Virus record (IMG/VR): IMGVR_UViG_3300047462_000784
Coordinates: 1-54,300 of that record
Origin: a virus
DNA: 54,300 bases
Direction: 5' to 3' (one strand)
Of the stretch, positions 6,754 through 16,100 are shown piece after piece. Within the stretch, counting starts at the first letter, position 1. The number at the start of each line of letters is the position of its first letter. The notes beneath the pieces are model-generated. The model did not search any database, was not told the DNA's origin, and saw nothing but the letters and a program-made list of their open reading frames with translations. A program made the translations under genes and the position numbers.

Positions 6754-8175
6754 TTAGTAGGGCAATTCGGATTGCAGGGCGAACTCCCACACCTGGCTCA
6801 TGCCCGGGTAGTTCGTCGTATTCGGGGCGGTGGCGACCGGCAGGTACAGGTTGGCATTGGTCCACACCGGCGACGCGCCCGCAGTCACGCCGGGCGTGAC
6901 AACACCTTGGATGTATGCGCCCTGATTGTTGCTCGCGTAGTAGTTGCCGGCGAACCAGTTCGCGAAGCCATCGTCGCCATACGGCAAGACCTGACAGCCT
7001 CCGCTTGTCAGCGCATACTGGAAGCCGCGCGCCCAGGAACTGTTGCGCTTGTCGACCACGAAAGATTCGATCCCGGCGCCGTAGTAGTAATACGGGCAGA
7101 AGCAGATGACGAGCTGGCCGTTGCGCGACTGCATGGTTTTCATGCCATAGTCGCTACCCTGCTCCAGCCCGTAGCTGGTGGTCGTGCTGATGGAATCGAC
7201 CAATATGAAGGTGTTCGTCGTGTCGCCGCCGGTCCGCACCATCTTGAACAGGCGTATGGCGGCCGACGGGAAGAATGCCACCAGATAGATGTCACCGCTG
7301 TCGACCAGCACCGGCGTCACGCGGTACTGCGACTCGGTGGTATTCGATCCCCATCCGCTGACCGTGTTCATGTTCACGGTTTGCGCGACGTCCGGCACGC
7401 CTAGCGCGGTCACGTCCACTGCATCGAAGTTGATGTTCTTCCAGATCTTCACATCGTACTGGCCGGCGACGCTCGAGTTATAGGCGACCGTGACGAATTC
7501 CTTGCGCACGTTGTTGTAGGAAGCCGAGCCGAACTGGCTTGTGATCTGCGATCCGGCGCCGAACTGCGCGGCGATGGATTTGGTGCGCGTCTTGCTCTTT
7601 TGCAGCGCGAGCAAAGTAGGCGGCGTCGGGCGCCAGCGGCTGGTCAGCGACACCTGGCCGCCATTGAGCGTCAGGACCGTATTGCGGTCCTTGTGATCGC
7701 TGTTGATGTACGAAAAATTCGTCTGCGCCATGACGGTATTCGTGCCGGCGCGCTGGACCGTGTTGCCTTGCAGGCCGCGCTCGGATACCCAGGTATTGTC
7801 GTTGCCGAATTCGCCGCTATTGTTGGTGGCATTGACCCAGGCGCTGGTGGTGCCGTTGGAGCTGGGCTGCGTTTGTGTCGGCGCGCCGTTGTAGGCGCCG
7901 GAGGTCTGGGCATGATCCTTGTAGGTTGCGAGGAAGCGGTCAAACGCAGCAGACGCGCCGCCGCCCGTCGCCTGGCTCGCACCCACCGGTCCGGCGTTGT
8001 ATGGCGCAATGGCGCGAAACTCCGCGTCGAGGAACACGGTTTCATTGATCGTGCTGGACGAGTTGGCTGAAATGATCGCATACGACGCGCGCGGCAAAGA
8101 GGCGGCTGACATCTGGTGCGACGGACTGATCACATTGTTTACAGCTACCGGCATTGCGGTGATATTGCGTCCCAT
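6754..8175 (-). CDS. putative receptor-binding/tail appendage protein
   Basis: 473 residues, not recognised by family. It is rich in Ser, Thr, Asn, Gly and aromatic residues with alternating β-type sequence throughout, has no signal peptide and is Lys-poor, typical of an extracellular β-solenoid or propeller-like fibre tip. It contains local aromatic patches (FCPYYYYGAG near 375) that could contact glycans. It sits two bases after a 103-residue small tail protein and just before the final tail gene. Role as a distal fibre or spike is inferred from context. Confidence 0.7.
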   Translation of the reverse strand: MGRNITAMPVAVNNVISPSHQMSAASLPRASYAIISANSSSTINETVFLDAEFRAIAPYNAGPVGASQATGGGASAAFDRFLATYKDHAQTSGAYNGAPTQTQPSSNGTTSAWVNATNNSGEFGNDNTWVSERGLQGNTVQRAGTNTVMAQTNFSYINSDHKDRNTVLTLNGGQVSLTSRWRPTPPTLLALQKSKTRTKSIAAQFGAGSQITSQFGSASYNNVRKEFVTVAYNSSVAGQYDVKIWKNINFDAVDVTALGVPDVAQTVNMNTVSGWGSNTTESQYRVTPVLVDSGDIYLVAFFPSAAIRLFKMVRTGGDTTNTFILVDSISTTTSYGLEQGSDYGMKTMQSRNGQLVICFCPYYYYGAGIESFVVDKRNSSWARGFQYALTSGGCQVLPYGDDGFANWFAGNYYASNNQGAYIQGVVTPGVTAGASPVWTNANLYLPVATAPNTTNYPGMSQVWEFALQSELPY

Positions 8176-8177
8176 AC

Positions 8178-8489
8178 TTATTCCTCCAGCCCAAGGGCGA
8201 TAAAGTTGGTATTGGCGGTGTCCGACTGCACCGTGATCGCCTCGCTGGCCGTCAGCTGGATGCCAGTACGCTCGAACATGCCGTTGGCCGGAATCGGCGT
8301 GTCGTATTCGATATAACTTGCCGCGAGCGTCGCGTTTTCACCGACGCTGCGCAGTGCCACGCGGATCTTGACCGGTACCGCGTTCCTGTTGCAAACCTCG
8401 ACTGCCGCTAGCCCGTTCTTTCCCGCGCTGACTGTATAGAGAACGGCTTCGGTGGCCGCTGCGGGCGACTGCTTTCCTAGAATTGCCAT
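8178..8489 (-). CDS. small β-rich tail protein
   Basis: 103 residues from ATG at 8489, chosen because GAGGAA lies eight bases upstream; a longer reading has no ribosome site. The sequence has repeated short β strands (VLYTVSAGKNGLAAVEVCNR and a GIQLTASEAITVQSD segment) and ends LGLEE. The same pattern (start strand, NR/NK turn, ILLPGDQI-like strand, final SVLE) is seen in the protein at 10149. Probably a fibre-adaptor-like β-sandwich; function unknown. Confidence 0.7.
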   Translation of the reverse strand: MAILGKQSPAAATEAVLYTVSAGKNGLAAVEVCNRNAVPVKIRVALRSVGENATLAASYIEYDTPIPANGMFERTGIQLTASEAITVQSDTANTNFIALGLEE

Positions 8490-8517
8490 GCTTGTTTTCC
8501 TCGTTAAAATTGCGATG

Positions 8518-9876
8518 CTAAAATTGAGACGCATAAAATGCGGTTTTCATCCTGGACACCCCCTGTACCCAGAGCGGGTTGACGCCATCGTTGCCGAGCA
8601 CCAGCCCGGCCTTGCCTGTCATGTTGGGCAGCACGCTCTGGCCCAGCGCCAGCACCTGCAGGTTGGAAGCGGTGAGATCGGACGCGATCGACACGCCAGC
8701 CACGTGATCGACCAGTGCGATATAGGTGCTGATGTTGTCAGTGACGATGTCGTTCGCCAGATAGCTGGTGCCAGTCCCCCACACGCCGCGCCAGCGGATG
8801 CCGCCATTGAATTTCTGCCACCTGGCGGCGGCAAGGTCGGCCTGGAACGCGGCCGATGCGTGATAGGTCAGGGCGACATAGGTGTTGCCGCCATAGCTGA
8901 CGATGTCGTTGACGTAATACTGGGTAGCGGTTGCCCATGGTCCGATCAGCCGGAAACCTGAGACAACCAGCGACCAGTTGGCGGGGCTGGTCGGGTCGTT
9001 GCCGAGCGTGTCCTGCCTGGCCTGGTACAGACTGCCGCCGAATACCACCTGGTCGTTCATGTAATACTGGGTCGCGCCGGCATACGCGCCGCGATTGGCC
9101 ACGCTTTGCGTTAGCAGCGTCCAGAACGCTGCATTGGTCGGCAGGTTGCCCGTGGTGTCGCCTTTGGCGACATAGCAGTTCGCGCCATAGGAAACCATGT
9201 CGCCCTTGACGTAACCCGCCACAGCCGAATACGCTCCTTTGGGCGCTATGCCGGCAACGAATGCCTGCCAGTAGGTGGGATTGCTGGGCAGGTTGCCGGT
9301 GGTGTTGCCAAGCGCAATGTAGACGCTGCCACCGTAGGCCACGACATCGTTTTTGACATAGGCGGTGGCGGCGTTATAGATACCCTGTGGATTGATACCG
9401 GAAACAAAGGGCGTCCAGTAAGTCGCGTTGCTCGGCAGGTTGGCGGTCGTGTCGATATTGGCGATATAGACGCTGCCGCCATAGATCACCATGTCGTTCT
9501 TCTTGTAGGGCGTAGCGCCGGAGTACGCGCCCATGAATTCGACGCCGTCCGCGAACTGCGACCAGTAGGTGGCATTCGGCGGAATCTGTCCCGTGTTGTC
9601 GGCAACTGCGACATAGACCTTGCCGCCGTATGCGACCGCTTCGCCTACGTGGTAAGCCTGGGCCGGCAGGAAGGTGCCAGTGAAATTGAAGCCCTTGACC
9701 ATCAGCGCCCAGTGGGTGGTGTCGGTCGGCAGGATGCCGGCCTGGGCCAGCGCGAACGTGTAGCAATAGACGTTGCCGCCGTATTTCACGATATCGTTCG
9801 CCTCATAAATCGTGGTCGCGAGCCAGTCGCCGGCAAAATGAAAGCGCAGCTTGCCGAGATCAATGATTTGCGTCAT
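8518..9876 (-). CDS. tail fibre with eight tandem CBM5/12-like modules
   Basis: 452 residues made almost wholly of eight tandem modules of about 48-52 residues. Each follows the pattern G-x-[aromatic/A]-x3-T-x-Y-x2-ND-x-V-x-YGG-x-x-Y-x-A, then a Thr/Asn stretch and a W-x-x-F/L. Modules start near residues 12, 62, 111, 160, 209, 257, 307 and 359. Known: this Tyr/Trp pattern is that of chitin-binding type 3 (CBM5/12) repeats, which bind polysaccharides. A role in recognising a cell-surface glycan is inferred. The last two modules diverge most. Downstream lie a small β protein and the large spike-like protein. Confidence 0.83.
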   Translation of the reverse strand: MTQIIDLGKLRFHFAGDWLATTIYEANDIVKYGGNVYCYTFALAQAGILPTDTTHWALMVKGFNFTGTFLPAQAYHVGEAVAYGGKVYVAVADNTGQIPPNATYWSQFADGVEFMGAYSGATPYKKNDMVIYGGSVYIANIDTTANLPSNATYWTPFVSGINPQGIYNAATAYVKNDVVAYGGSVYIALGNTTGNLPSNPTYWQAFVAGIAPKGAYSAVAGYVKGDMVSYGANCYVAKGDTTGNLPTNAAFWTLLTQSVANRGAYAGATQYYMNDQVVFGGSLYQARQDTLGNDPTSPANWSLVVSGFRLIGPWATATQYYVNDIVSYGGNTYVALTYHASAAFQADLAAARWQKFNGGIRWRGVWGTGTSYLANDIVTDNISTYIALVDHVAGVSIASDLTASNLQVLALGQSVLPNMTGKAGLVLGNDGVNPLWVQGVSRMKTAFYASQF

Positions 9877-9894
9877 GTGTTCCTCAATGGATGG

Positions 9895-10149
9895 TCAATA
9901 AATAGTCAAAAGAAGATGGCCGTTGGCATCGAAAGAAAAGCCGAGCGTGTCTTGCGTCCACACGAATTGCCGGTAGTCGTCGGCGCGTATGACCGAGGGG
10001 TCTGGCATGGACACGACAGTGACGCCGTCGTTGATGACTTCGACGTTTAGGTGCCCGTTTTGCGGATTGAGCCGGAATCCGTAAAAACTCTTGTCGCCAA
10101 GGTCGGTGCCGGTCGTGTCGCCGCTGCCGACTGCATAGAATTCGGCCAT
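9895..10149 (-). CDS. small tail-region protein
   Basis: 84 residues, not recognised. β-rich with no signal peptide; SFYGFRLNPQNGHLNVEVIN and a C-terminal FSFDANGHLLLTIY look like two β-hairpins. Start ATG at 10149 shares one base with the upstream stop (TAATG), indicating translational coupling. Located between a small β protein and the modular fibre, so it is probably a minor fibre or baseplate component. Confidence 0.68.
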   Translation of the reverse strand: MAEFYAVGSGDTTGTDLGDKSFYGFRLNPQNGHLNVEVINDGVTVVSMPDPSVIRADDYRQFVWTQDTLGFSFDANGHLLLTIY

Positions 10150-10487
10150 TAGGACACCCCCTCGAGCACGGACACGCTGGCGTCAAATGCGTTGGCAAGC
10201 GCCGACTGCGCCATGATCTGGTCGCCGGGAAGCAGGATGCATTTCCTGCCCTGCGCGGGATCGACCGACTGGCCTCCCGCGACTTTGCCGTTGCGCAGCA
10301 GGTTGATGTCGCTGGCGCCACCACCTGCGGCGGGACGGATGAGTACCGTCAGCGGCAGCGCGCCGGGCGTCTTGTTGGTAAGGAGGCAGCCAACCAGCAC
10401 CGCCTTGGTGTTGGCTGGCGCCACGTAAAGCGGCATCAGCGCCGCGCCGATGTTTGCTGTCGCTGCACTGGTAAATGCGGTCGTCAT
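10149..10487 (-). CDS. small β-rich tail protein
   Basis: 112 residues, not recognised by name. Pattern of short β strands: PLYVAPANTKAVLVGCLLTN, a Gly-rich turn, then ILLPGDQIMAQS and a final SVSVLEGVS. It resembles the protein at 8178 in order and spacing of strands, suggesting a shared fold. It follows the Ala-rich fibre and is coupled to the next gene through TAATG. Confidence 0.68.
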   Translation of the reverse strand: MTTAFTSAATANIGAALMPLYVAPANTKAVLVGCLLTNKTPGALPLTVLIRPAAGGGASDINLLRNGKVAGGQSVDPAQGRKCILLPGDQIMAQSALANAFDASVSVLEGVS

Positions 10488-10515
10488 TCAGGTTCTTTCT
10501 GTCACGTGAAATGGG

Positions 10516-12189
10516 TCAGCTTCCAAAAACAAGCGCATACGCGATCGGATCCACGTACCCCGCCAGCTGGTCGACGCTGGGCCGGCCGGTGAGATCGACA
10601 TAGTTGCCCGATGTGGCAACTGCCGCCAGTCCGGAAATGTCGGCAGCGCCAAGCTGCACCGCGCCCTGCTTGCCGGCGACGGAAGTCACGAGATTGCCGG
10701 CGGTTGCCTGCTGTGCCGCCTGAGCGGCGATGGCGGCGGAAGCTGCGGCATCGTTGGCCTTGCCTGTCGCCGTTGCCGCCGCTGAGACTGCGGCGTCCCT
10801 GCTGGTTCCGGCCGTGGTTGCCGATGCTGCGGCACTGGCAGCGGAAGCATTCGCGCTGGTCGCCGCAGTGGTGGCGATGCCGGCTTCGGTCGTCGCGGTG
10901 GCGGCACTGGCCGCTGCCGCGCTTGCCTGCGTCGTTGCCACGCCCGCCTCAGTCGATGCGGTCGCGGCGCCATCTGTTGCGGCGCTCGCTTGCGTGGTCG
11001 CGATTCCAGCCTGCGTGGTGGCAGTGCCCGCGGCGGCAATCGCCGTCGAGGCTTGTGTCGTCGAAGTGGAAGCCTGAGTTGCGGCAACGGTGGCGCTGCC
11101 GGCAGCGGCATTTGCCTGGGCAGTGGCAATCCCGGCCTGAGCTGTTGCGGTGCCTGCGGCCGTGGTTGCCGTTGCCGACTGGGCCGTGGCGACCCCTGCC
11201 TGCGTGGTGGCGGAAGTTGCGGCAACGCCTGCGGTTGACGCCGATGTGGCTGCGCTGGCAGCGCTGAGGACGGCGTTGTGCGTCGCAGCCTGCGCGGTGC
11301 TGTCGTAGTCGCCCCACGTACTGCCGTCATAGACGCGCAGTTTGCTGGAGACGGTATTGAAATACTCGACGCCGGCAACCAGCGCATTGCCGTTTCCATC
11401 CACTGCGGGGTCCGCAGCGAAATGACCGAGAAACACGGACCGGAAGAAGCTGAGCGCCGCAGCAAGCGATGAAGCCGAACCCGCAGCGGACGAGGCGCTA
11501 CCCTGCGCCGCAGTGGCCGAGCTGGCTGCGGCAGTGGCGCTTGCCGACGCCGCATCGCGTGCAGCGAGCGATGTCGTCAATGCGGTATTCGCACCGCTGG
11601 CGGCCGTCTGCGCGGAAGTCGCTGCAGTGGTGGCAGTGCCGGCTGCGGTTAGCGCCGTGTTCTTGCTGTCGAGCGCGGATGCGGCAGCGGCCAGGTTGGC
11701 GGGATTGACATCGCCGACATCGCCTTTCGGTCCCTGGATCGAACTGGATTTCCATGTCGTCCCGACCCAGACATATAAACTGCTGCCGATCAGGTAGGCA
11801 TCACCCGTTGCGCCCGAAGCAGGCAACAAGCCGGGATCGGTCAGCACGCCTTTCAGTTGCAGCCCGGCGCCGACCAGATCGCCAGCGAGATAGGCATCCC
11901 GAAAGCTGCCGAAGGTGTTCAGCAGAGCGGAAGCCTGCGCGGCCAGATCGACGATGTAGGACTGCGTCGGTGCAATCGCATACGCCGCATTCGCCGTGGT
12001 TGGACCGGCATAGTCGGCGACGAGCGTCAATGCAGTCGCGCTGGTTACGCTGCCGACCTCGTAAATATGACCGTCCGGTGCGCAGAAAATGCCGCCCGGC
12101 GAAACATGCGTTACGAAGTCGGTGCCATTACCGGTGATGGCATTGCCGCCATTGACCAGCGAGACCGATCCTGTCTTGTACCAGGCCAT
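10516..12189 (-). CDS. long tail fibre with Ala/Thr heptad-repeat shaft
   Basis: 557 residues. The N-terminal 150 residues form a β domain (AWYKTGSVSLVNGG), probably the part attaching to the virion. Residues about 170-500 are a low-complexity Ala/Thr/Ser/Gln shaft with a seven-residue period (QAGIATT QASAATD type), like the fibre repeats of λ Stf. An interruption near 235-290 has an LRVYDGSTWGDYD element. The C-terminal VTSVAGKQGAVQLGAADISG is a common fibre segment before the tip. Known: such repeats make trimeric helical shafts. Starts two bases after the upstream stop. Confidence 0.85.
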   Translation of the reverse strand: MAWYKTGSVSLVNGGNAITGNGTDFVTHVSPGGIFCAPDGHIYEVGSVTSATALTLVADYAGPTTANAAYAIAPTQSYIVDLAAQASALLNTFGSFRDAYLAGDLVGAGLQLKGVLTDPGLLPASGATGDAYLIGSSLYVWVGTTWKSSSIQGPKGDVGDVNPANLAAAASALDSKNTALTAAGTATTAATSAQTAASGANTALTTSLAARDAASASATAAASSATAAQGSASSAAGSASSLAAALSFFRSVFLGHFAADPAVDGNGNALVAGVEYFNTVSSKLRVYDGSTWGDYDSTAQAATHNAVLSAASAATSASTAGVAATSATTQAGVATAQSATATTAAGTATAQAGIATAQANAAAGSATVAATQASTSTTQASTAIAAAGTATTQAGIATTQASAATDGAATASTEAGVATTQASAAAASAATATTEAGIATTAATSANASAASAAASATTAGTSRDAAVSAAATATGKANDAAASAAIAAQAAQQATAGNLVTSVAGKQGAVQLGAADISGLAAVATSGNYVDLTGRPSVDQLAGYVDPIAYALVFGS

Positions 12190-12191
12190 GG

Positions 12192-12518
12192 TTACCTGGC
12201 CGCTTGCACCAGCACTGCGCCGGCAAACACGTTCTGCGATGCGACAGCACCATCGGCACTCGCAGGCGCAGGCATGACCACCGCCGCATACAGCCAGTCG
12301 AGCGCGCAGGCGCCGTCAGGAATGCCCGGTACCTGGACGTTGTGATGCATCAGCGCGTTGCGCCCGGCCGCCTGCGCATCCTGCGAGACGTAGCCTTCAA
12401 GTAGCGCAGTGGAGAGCTGGTTGCTCACATCGACCGAGTAAAAATGGATGACGTGGAACGTCGCGTCGGCTCCGGTGTTCGGATCCTCGATCCGTGCGCT
12501 GATGCCCTTGATGGTCAT
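12192..12518 (-). CDS. hypothetical tail-region protein
   Basis: 108 residues from ATG at 12518, chosen because AAGGAAAT lies upstream and a terminator hairpin lies just before it. Longer readings run through the hairpin. MTIKGISARIEDPNTGADAT begins a β-rich domain with HVIHFYSVDVSN. The middle is helical (LEGYVSQDAQAAGRNAL). I do not recognise the family. It precedes the Ala-rich fibre gene by two bases, so it may be a fibre-attachment or chaperone protein. Confidence 0.68.
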   Translation of the reverse strand: MTIKGISARIEDPNTGADATFHVIHFYSVDVSNQLSTALLEGYVSQDAQAAGRNALMHHNVQVPGIPDGACALDWLYAAVVMPAPASADGAVASQNVFAGAVLVQAAR

Positions 12519-12550
12519 GATGGATTTCCTTGTTCTGTGAAGTCGAGACG

Positions 12551-12574
12551 AAAAAAAACCACCCGCAGGTGGTT
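12551..12574 (-). terminator. intrinsic terminator-like hairpin
   Basis: Minus strand AACCACC-TGCG-GGTGGTT followed by TTTTTTTTC. Seven-base-pair stem and a U run of eight, between the 55-residue protein and the 108-residue protein genes. Its stem is nearly the same as that of the hairpin at 6216. Confidence 0.75.
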
Positions 12575-12597
12575 GGTGATGAACGTGCAAATGCCGG

Positions 12598-12765
12598 TTA
12601 CGATTTTGGATAGCGCTGCTTGACCGCATCGCACCTGGCGAGATATGTGGCCATCTTTGATGCGTCCCCTTTCGCCTGCCAGTAAATCGCGTCGGCCAGG
12701 TCGGCGAGCGGTGGATATTCCTTTGCGCGCAGCACGCGATAGTCCTCGGTATGGTTAATGATCAT
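12598..12765 (-). CDS. XkdW-like small tail protein
   Basis: 55 residues. The stretch YRVLRAKEYPPLADLADAIY, followed by Trp, a charged Met-containing helix and a final VKQRYPKS, matches the short XkdW-type phage proteins found between tail-tip and fibre genes (EYP...LD...VK.KYPK pattern). ATG at 12765 overlaps the upstream stop (ATGA). Function in the family is not known; it may be a fibre assembly factor. Confidence 0.75.
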   Translation of the reverse strand: MIINHTEDYRVLRAKEYPPLADLADAIYWQAKGDASKMATYLARCDAVKQRYPKS

Positions 12766-13106
12766 TTTGTGATGGTAAAAACAGCGTCAAGAAACGGAAA
12801 CGCGATCACGGTGACCGTGTAGATTCCGGCAAGCGTCAGGTTGAGCGTCGCCGTGCCATCGGCGCACGGGTATTCGGATGCATTGATCCGGATTACGCAA
12901 GGCACCGGCAGGTTCGACAGCGTGGCGCCGGTCAGTGCGGCCGGGTTCGGCGGCCTCGGGTGCGCCACGCCATTGGCGACGTAGTGACGGTCCGTATCTG
13001 CTGTGCCGACGTAGATGTTGCCGTCCTGCAGCGCCAGCATTGCGGCAGGCATGCTGCCCGTCGCCAGTATCCGGCCCGTGTCGTCATATCTCGCAAAGTC
13101 CGTCAT
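12762..13106 (-). CDS. hypothetical tail-tip-associated protein
   Basis: 114 residues from ATG at 13106, which overlaps the J-homologue stop as ATGA. The N-terminus (MTDFARYDDTGRILATGSMP) and NIYVGTADTDRHYV fit a β domain often found after J in phages. The C-terminal half (TLNLTLAGIYTVTVIAFPFL) looks like an Ig-type β-sandwich strand set. Not recognised by name. Probably part of the distal tail tip. Confidence 0.7.
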   Translation of the reverse strand: MTDFARYDDTGRILATGSMPAAMLALQDGNIYVGTADTDRHYVANGVAHPRPPNPAALTGATLSNLPVPCVIRINASEYPCADGTATLNLTLAGIYTVTVIAFPFLDAVFTITK

Positions 13107-16100
13107 CGCATCGCTCCCAATACCGTCAACGACCAGTTGCCTAAATTCCAGGTGCCACCGCCGGGCCAGTCGTTGGCGAACCACAGCGTGAAAGAGTGGG
13201 CACCCGCCGCGAGGTTGACGACGGCAGACGCCACGTGCGACGTGGTGATACCGGACGGCGCCGTGTCCGACGCCGCCAGAACGGTATTGCCGTCCGCCCG
13301 AATTTCCACCCTCGTGTTGCCGCCATCGCTGGGCGCACCCGATTGCCACGTCACCAGCACGATCACCGGCGTTGGCACTGCATAACTGACGTTCAGCGTG
13401 GCGGAAAACACCTGCGACATCACGTAACTTCCGCTCCCGGAAAACGGTCCGGCACCGCCGTTGCCGCTGATCGATGCCGGGATCGTGACCGCGTTGCCGC
13501 CGATATTCAGCGTCCCGACCGCCGCCGAGGCAATCTTCGCATTCGTAATCCAGGCGGTGCCGATCAGCGCCTGGCTGATAAAGGTCTGCCCACCCTGGAT
13601 CACGAACGGCGTGGTCAGGGTGCCGCTGCTCTCGTCGATCATGGCGACGCGGTTGGCGGACAGCAGGATCTGCGATTCGACGATGCCGGTGCTGTTCGAG
13701 ACGCCGACGCCGATCGACGCCAGATAGGTCCGACCGCCGGTGGCAATCTGCGTCTTGATGGTGGACATCGCCGACAACTGGCCGTTGGTGGTGGCAAGCG
13801 CACTGGTGGCGGTCTGCGCCGACGCGCTGGCGTTGTTCGCGGTCGCCGCGACCGTCGTGATGTTCGACGACAGCGCGCTGTCGGCACTGGCGCGCGCCGA
13901 TGCTTCAGACTGGATTGCTGCCGCATTGCCGTTGGCAGACGCGACCACGCTGTCGATGCGCGTGGAGAGTGCGCCGTCCGCGCCGGCCCGCGCATTCTGT
14001 TCCGTCACAATGGCTGCGGTGTTGCCGCTGGCGGTTGCCACCACGCTATCGATGCGCGTGGACAGTGCGCCATCGGCGCTGGCGCGTGCATTTTGCTCGG
14101 AGACGATGGCAGCCGTATTGCCGTTGGCTGTCGCGGCGACGCTGTCGACCCGTGTCGATATGGCGCTGTCGGCATTGGCCCGTGCGCTTTGTTCGCTGGT
14201 AATGGCCGCCGTGTTGCTGTTGGCGGTTGCCGCCACGGTCGTCACCAGCGTCGAGAGCGCGCTGTCCGCATTGGCGCGCGCGGTTTGCTCCGAGAGGATC
14301 AGCGCGGTATTGCCGTTGGCCGTGGCCGACACGCCGCTGATCTGGCTGGCCAGTGCGTCGGTGGCGGTGACGCGCTGGGTCGCTTCGCTCGTCACCTGGG
14401 CGGCGACGCCGCCGATGGTCGACGTCAGGCTGTCGCGCGCAGCCTTCAATGCATTGTCTGCGGCGATCAGGCCGGTCAGCTGGGTTGCCGCCAGCTGGTC
14501 CTGCTGGCCGACGCCATTCAGCAATACGTCGATCTGCTGCAGCACCGGGCCGATGAGCGTTTCCGCATCCTCGATCGGTTTCAGGACATCCTGCCCGAGT
14601 TCCGTCTTGCCGATCTGGCCAGCGAGGTAGCTGAGAATATCGGACGCGTCGGTACTGGTGGTGGCCGACGCCGGTCCCGACCAGGCGCTGACATTGCCGC
14701 TGGTATCGACTACCCGCGCCCAGTAGGAGCGTGTGACGCCGGCGCCGAGGCCCTGTTGCGTCCATTGCGCGGTCGGGTAGGCGATCTCGGCCAGCTTGAC
14801 GGCGGTCGCCTGGTCGCTCGACACGCCGCCCCAGATTTCGAGCAGTTTGGTATCGACTGACGCTGCGTAGATCCAGGCCAGATGAATCTGGAGGATATCG
14901 CCGCTGGCCGACAGCGCGGTCAGCGGCAGTGGTGCCGTCGTCTTGGGGCTGACCACATAGGTGAGAACCGACGGGACGGATTCGCGCCCGATGGCGGACA
15001 CTGCCACCACGGAAAAGTAATACGTGGTCAGATCGACATTGTCGATATCGACCGAGGTTTGATGCACCTCGCGCGCGTCCTGCTGCCCGGACGCCGTGCG
15101 CCACGACACCCGGAAGGTCCCGGCGGACGACGCCCACGACAGGGTCAGCCGCAAACCGGCGACATGACCGGCGACGATGTAGGGCGATGTCATCGCAGAC
15201 AGGCTGCCGGGACTGTCCGGCGCGGTCTTGATGTTGCTGACCTGCGGCAGATCGAACCGGGCGCCGTTATCGACCAGATCGAACAGGCCGTCATAGTGCG
15301 CGATCGCCATGACGTCGACCACGTTGTTGTCGCTCTCCTGCACGCCCATCACGCGCCAGGTCTCGGCGGCGAGGTCGTTGGAGGCAATCACGTAGATCGC
15401 ATTGGTTTGTGGCGCCGCCGCCAGCGGCGGCATGATATGGACGGTGCGCGTGGTGACATTCATGCCAGCCGGACCGACGATCGCGCAGGCATTGGTGCTG
15501 CCATCGCTGCCGATGACATCGATCGAATAGGACTTGCCGTCTTCCAGCACGAAATCGGCGTCGAGCGTCAGCACCGAAGCGGTCGAGGGGCCGAGCCTGC
15601 CGCCCATGCGTTTGCCGGCGCGATTGAGGTCGGATGTCTTGATGATCGCGCCCGGATAGAGCGCGCAGCCGTCCAGCCCTGCCTTGAAGGCAACCGATTC
15701 GGTTGCGTATTTTTCGGTGGCCAGCAGCCAGTGTCCAAGCCGGTGCGCCTGTCCCTTCGACGTGCAGCCGAAGGCTGTCAGTTGCGTCTGCACGACGCCA
15801 AGCTGGCGGACACCTTCGTCGTCCTGCACATACTCGATCTTCTGGCGGTAGAAGTCGGCGGGGTCGTTCCAGCCGATCAGCGCGACGGTATGGCGCTGCT
15901 TGATCGAGGTGCCGGAGTAACTGAAAACACCATCGATCACATTCGCGTTGGTATACAGGGCGCTGGCGTCGGCCGGGCGATCCTGCATCGCAACGATGGT
16001 GCCGGCGCTCCAGAACGTGATCGCGCGGAAGATCGATGCGAAATTCTGGGCGACCGAATAGGCTTCGGCCCGCGTTTGCAGGTACAGGTTGCAGGTAAAG

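Noticed and set aside
5833-7404. A 523-codon plus-strand frame across lysis and tail genes
   Set aside because: It crosses a terminator hairpin and several minus-strand genes; composition is typical of an antisense shadow.
10611-11555. Frames on both strands in the Ala-rich fibre gene
   Set aside because: They arise from its codon repetition; translations are Arg/Pro/Ala repeats.
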